A stretch of DNA of 8,885 nt from Vulcanimicrobiota bacterium (GTDB taxonomy: Bacteria; Vulcanimicrobiota; Vulcanimicrobiia; Vulcanimicrobiales; Vulcanimicrobiaceae). The stretch spans positions 1 to 8,885 of the forward strand of contig JASHPC010000028.1 of assembly GCA_030038335.1 (NCBI GenBank). The letters are read 5' to 3'. Both the position numbers and the translations under genes were made by a program. Positions 6,656 to 8,885 of this stretch are shown one piece after another (within the stretch, counting starts at the first letter, position 1; each line of letters opens with the position of its first letter). The notes beneath the pieces are model-generated. The model was not told where the DNA came from. It made no database searches and saw only the letters and a list, made by a program, of their open reading frames with translations.

Positions 6656-8885
6656 TTAAGGAACCGTCGCGCGCAACGAGGCGAGCAGCACGTCGAGAGC
6701 GGCGTCCAGCACTCGATCCTGGTCGTGTTGCAGCGCCGTAACGAAATCATCCGCCGGACGCTCGCGCAGCGCCTCGAGCCGCTCCGCGAGCAGTCCTCGG
6801 TAGTGCCGCGCTTGTGGCGTTGAATCGGGCAGGAGCCGCACGAGCGCCGCCCACGCGGCGGAAGTTCCCAACGGAGCCTCCTGAACGCGTTGCGTAAACT
6901 CTTTCATCTCGGACGGGTCGAACGTTCCACGCAGTGCAATCGCGCTCGTTCCCGTCTCGCTCGGTGAGGAAGACGCGTCGCACGCAGCCGTGAGAAGACG
7001 CTCGATCGAAGGTCGCCACGCTCGCTCCTCTAAGTCGCGCGGCGCGATCGAGTAACTCGGAAGACGCAGTTTTATGAAGAGCCGGTCGAGCATCTCGCGT
7101 AGCGAGCTCGTGAGTTCGACAGCGGAAACGGCTTCCGAACCAATGCTCTCCGGCATGAGCGCGCGCATCGCAAACAGATGCGTTACGAGCCCCGGAAAGC
7201 GCGCCTCTTCGAGGAACCGCAGCGTGCGCGCGAGCCGCTCACCGTCGAATCCGACGATGGTTCCCGTTCCAACGATCTCTTCCTCAACGACATCTTCGTC
7301 TTCGAACGTGCCCGCCTCCGGTGAAGATGGGACAGGTCCGACCAGCCCTTCGAGACCGAACTGCAAGCCAACGATCGCGTTGGCGAAGAGCGGCTCGGCA
7401 CGAACGATGAGTTCGCGCGACGCAAGCTCGTCGAAGCGGCCGCCATCGTAGACGATCTGCGCGACGCGAACGATGCTCTCGCCGGCCGGTGTGCGATTGT
7501 GAACGACGTCGCGCCAGCGGACCGTCGCCTGCGCACCTGGACCGAAGTCGTCGAGCACGATGCCGCCGGAACTCGAGAGCGGCCCTACCGCGCCCTCGTC
7601 ACGAATCGGAACGTCGTTGACGGTCGTCGAGTTCGGCACGTAGATGAGCGACGACGGCTGCGCCGCATGAACCTCCACTTGACGCGCGAGCGCGTCTCCG
7701 CGATTGTGAATTGCCAACGTCCACTCGATCGTTGCTCCGAGCTCGGCCGTGTCGGAGGGAGTGCTTTCGAAGGAGCACAGAGCAACGTCGGACTCGGCGA
7801 GTGCCCCAACCGTCACGCGATCGAGTGGAACGGGCAGGATGCCATCAGCCGTGAGGAACGAATCGAGCGCGATCGTCGTCTCACGTGGATCCATCGGCGC
7901 AAGACGCGCTCGCAGTTCTGCCTCCACCGCTTCTCCCGGTCCGATATCGCCGAGCGCGACTTCCCACCGCTCGCGGTTCCCGACGACGTGCACGCGCACG
8001 TTGCGCGCCGCGTCGCTCCCGTCATTGAAAGCGTGCGCAACGATCTCGACGGGTTGACTCGCGCGCAGCGGCGCCGGCGTCGTGACGGTCAAGCGAGAAT
8101 GCTCCGGCGAGAACGCCGGATTTGAATCTATCCGCCACCACGCCTCTCCAAGCGGCGTCTCAGCGAGTTCGAGCGTCGTGAGTCGCGCAACGACCACTGC
8201 GCGCGCTCGATCTGGGCACTGCGCGCGAACGCGAGCGTAGATACGAAGTTGGCGGTGGGCGTACGGCGCTAGCGTTCCGATCTCGCCGGCGTTGTCCGTA
8301 AGCGCCACCTCGTCGCCGGCGTCGTCGATGATGCGCAGATGTTCGAACGTCTCGTCGGCCTCGAGATGCAGCACGCATTCCGTCGCCGCAGCGCCGCCAT
8401 CGTTTGCGAGCACGAGGGCGGCTTCGACGGTCTCCCCAGGGCGCGCGACCGATCCGCCGCTTCTCTCGACGTGGTTGTGCGACGAAGTGAGATTCGGCTG
8501 CGACCTCACGCGTTTGACGCACTCGAATCGTCGCGCCGCTTCGCCGGCGCTCGACTGCCACGCGATCATGGCACCGATCGTCGGCATTGCATCGTCCGGC
8601 AGTGGTGTCACGACTCTCGCCTCGCAACGCAACGCACGTACTTCGCCGGGCGCGATGGCGCCGAGATCGAAGACGAACGGCTCCTGCGCACCGTCGCGAA
8701 CGACGAGTTCGTCGACGCGCGCCGAACCTCGCGCGTACGCAAGCGCGTCGGAAAGATGCAAGCGCGCCAAGACGCGCTCCGCACGTGCGTTGCCGCCGTT
8801 ATAGGCGACGAGCGCGATCGAGAGCCGTTCGCCTGGGCGAACGTGCGTTGCGGGGTCGACGGTGAGTGACGTTCGCTCGTCGCCG
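6656..8885 (-). CDS. Large DUF11/CARDB-like repeat protein with helical C-terminal region, 5' end outside window
   Basis: The frame is open from the right window edge to TAA 6658-6656, giving about 742 residues, with the N-terminus missing. An apparent start at TTG 8770 is internal, because the frame upstream continues a repeat (RPGERLSIALVAYNGGNARAERV). Four tandem beta-sandwich units of roughly 100-135 residues are visible, each with an NxG-type strand turn (YNGGNA, NDGGAA, NDGSDA, HNRGDA) and a later PGE-type strand (IAPGEVRAL, LAPYAHRQL, IGPGEAVEAEL, FGPGAQATVRW). The last contains IYVPNSTTVNDVP, typical of DUF11 repeats. An acidic linker (7312-7271, EDEDVVEEE) leads to an alpha-helical region of about 195 residues (7240-6659) that I cannot match. 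No catalytic motif is seen. Such repeats usually occur in surface or secreted proteins; cellular location here is unproven. Confidence 0.8.
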   Translation of the reverse strand, partial: GDERTSLTVDPATHVRPGERLSIALVAYNGGNARAERVLARLHLSDALAYARGSARVDELVVRDGAQEPFVFDLGAIAPGEVRALRCEARVVTPLPDDAMPTIGAMIAWQSSAGEAARRFECVKRVRSQPNLTSSHNHVERSGGSVARPGETVEAALVLANDGGAAATECVLHLEADETFEHLRIIDDAGDEVALTDNAGEIGTLAPYAHRQLRIYARVRAQCPDRARAVVVARLTTLELAETPLGEAWWRIDSNPAFSPEHSRLTVTTPAPLRASQPVEIVAHAFNDGSDAARNVRVHVVGNRERWEVALGDIGPGEAVEAELRARLAPMDPRETTIALDSFLTADGILPVPLDRVTVGALAESDVALCSFESTPSDTAELGATIEWTLAIHNRGDALARQVEVHAAQPSSLIYVPNSTTVNDVPIRDEGAVGPLSSSGGIVLDDFGPGAQATVRWRDVVHNRTPAGESIVRVAQIVYDGGRFDELASRELIVRAEPLFANAIVGLQFGLEGLVGPVPSSPEAGTFEDEDVVEEEIVGTGTIVGFDGERLARTLRFLEEARFPGLVTHLFAMRALMPESIGSEAVSAVELTSSLREMLDRLFIKLRLPSYSIAPRDLEERAWRPSIERLLTAACDASSSPSETGTSAIALRGTFDPSEMKEFTQRVQEAPLGTSAAWAALVRLLPDSTPQARHYRGLLAERLEALRERPADDFVTALQHDQDRVLDAALDVLLASLRATVP
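7397..8885 (-). repeat. Four tandem DUF11/CARDB-like protein domains (protein-level repeat)
   Basis: The repeat is visible in the translation, not as DNA identity. Approximate units on the minus strand are 8885-8501, 8488-8084, 8089-7787 and 7786-7397. Shared landmarks are an N/D-G turn between two hydrophobic strands early in each unit, then a (L/F)(G/D)xxxPGE-like strand about 40-55 residues later. Spacing varies, so the units are diverged rather than recent copies. Unit 1 is cut by the window edge, so more copies may exist outside. Boundaries are by eye and could shift by 10-15 residues. Confidence 0.6.

Noticed and set aside
7499..8125. 208-residue plus-strand frame opposite the repeat protein
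   Set aside because: Arg-rich shadow composition. The minus-strand frame carries coherent repeat motifs.
8768..8770. TTG 8770 as start of the large repeat protein
   Set aside because: The open frame continues to the window edge and encodes the first half of a repeat unit, so the start lies outside.

Overview
The window is a dense, GC-rich bacterial chromosome segment with nearly no non-coding DNA. It is made of two blocks on opposite strands. The phylum cannot be fixed from sequence alone. Codon third positions are strongly G/C, CGATCG is very common, and GTG, TTG and apparently rarer start codons are used freely. My weak guess is an uncultured high-GC lineage of the Candidatus Eremiobacterota type. 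The genes imply a rod-forming bacterium that builds peptidoglycan and makes lipoproteins.

Plus-strand block (1-6234). It runs from the 3' end of rpmA (ribosomal protein L27) through obg (ribosome-assembly GTPase), nadD (NAD synthesis), a small DUF3465-type lipoprotein, maf (nucleotide pyrophosphatase), mreC, mreD and mrdA (penicillin-binding protein 2). The genes overlap or are separated by at most 27 bases: obg/nadD and mreD/mrdA overlap by 4 bases, mreC/mreD by about 20, and nadD/DUF3465 by 23. This looks like one long operon joining ribosome maturation and housekeeping to the lateral-wall elongation machinery. The order recalls the maf-radC-mreBCD ... rplU-rpmA-obg region of Firmicutes, but radC, mreB and rodA are missing here, as is rsfS, which often follows nadD.

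Minus-strand block (6243-8885). It converges on mrdA with only 8 bases between the two stop codons. The first gene, cut by the right window edge, encodes a large protein with four tandem DUF11/CARDB-like beta-sandwich repeats, an acidic linker and a helical C-terminal region of unknown function. Directly downstream lies a small protein with an N-terminal membrane segment and a HEAT-like helical hairpin. Neither can be given a function. This pair is the best candidate here for something undescribed.

Two genes, maf and the small membrane/HEAT gene, have no ATG, GTG or TTG where protein conservation and context place their starts. In both, the upstream gene ends TAA-GAAG. No RNA genes, insertion sequences, CRISPR arrays or phage genes were seen, and no gap exceeds 30 bases on the plus strand.
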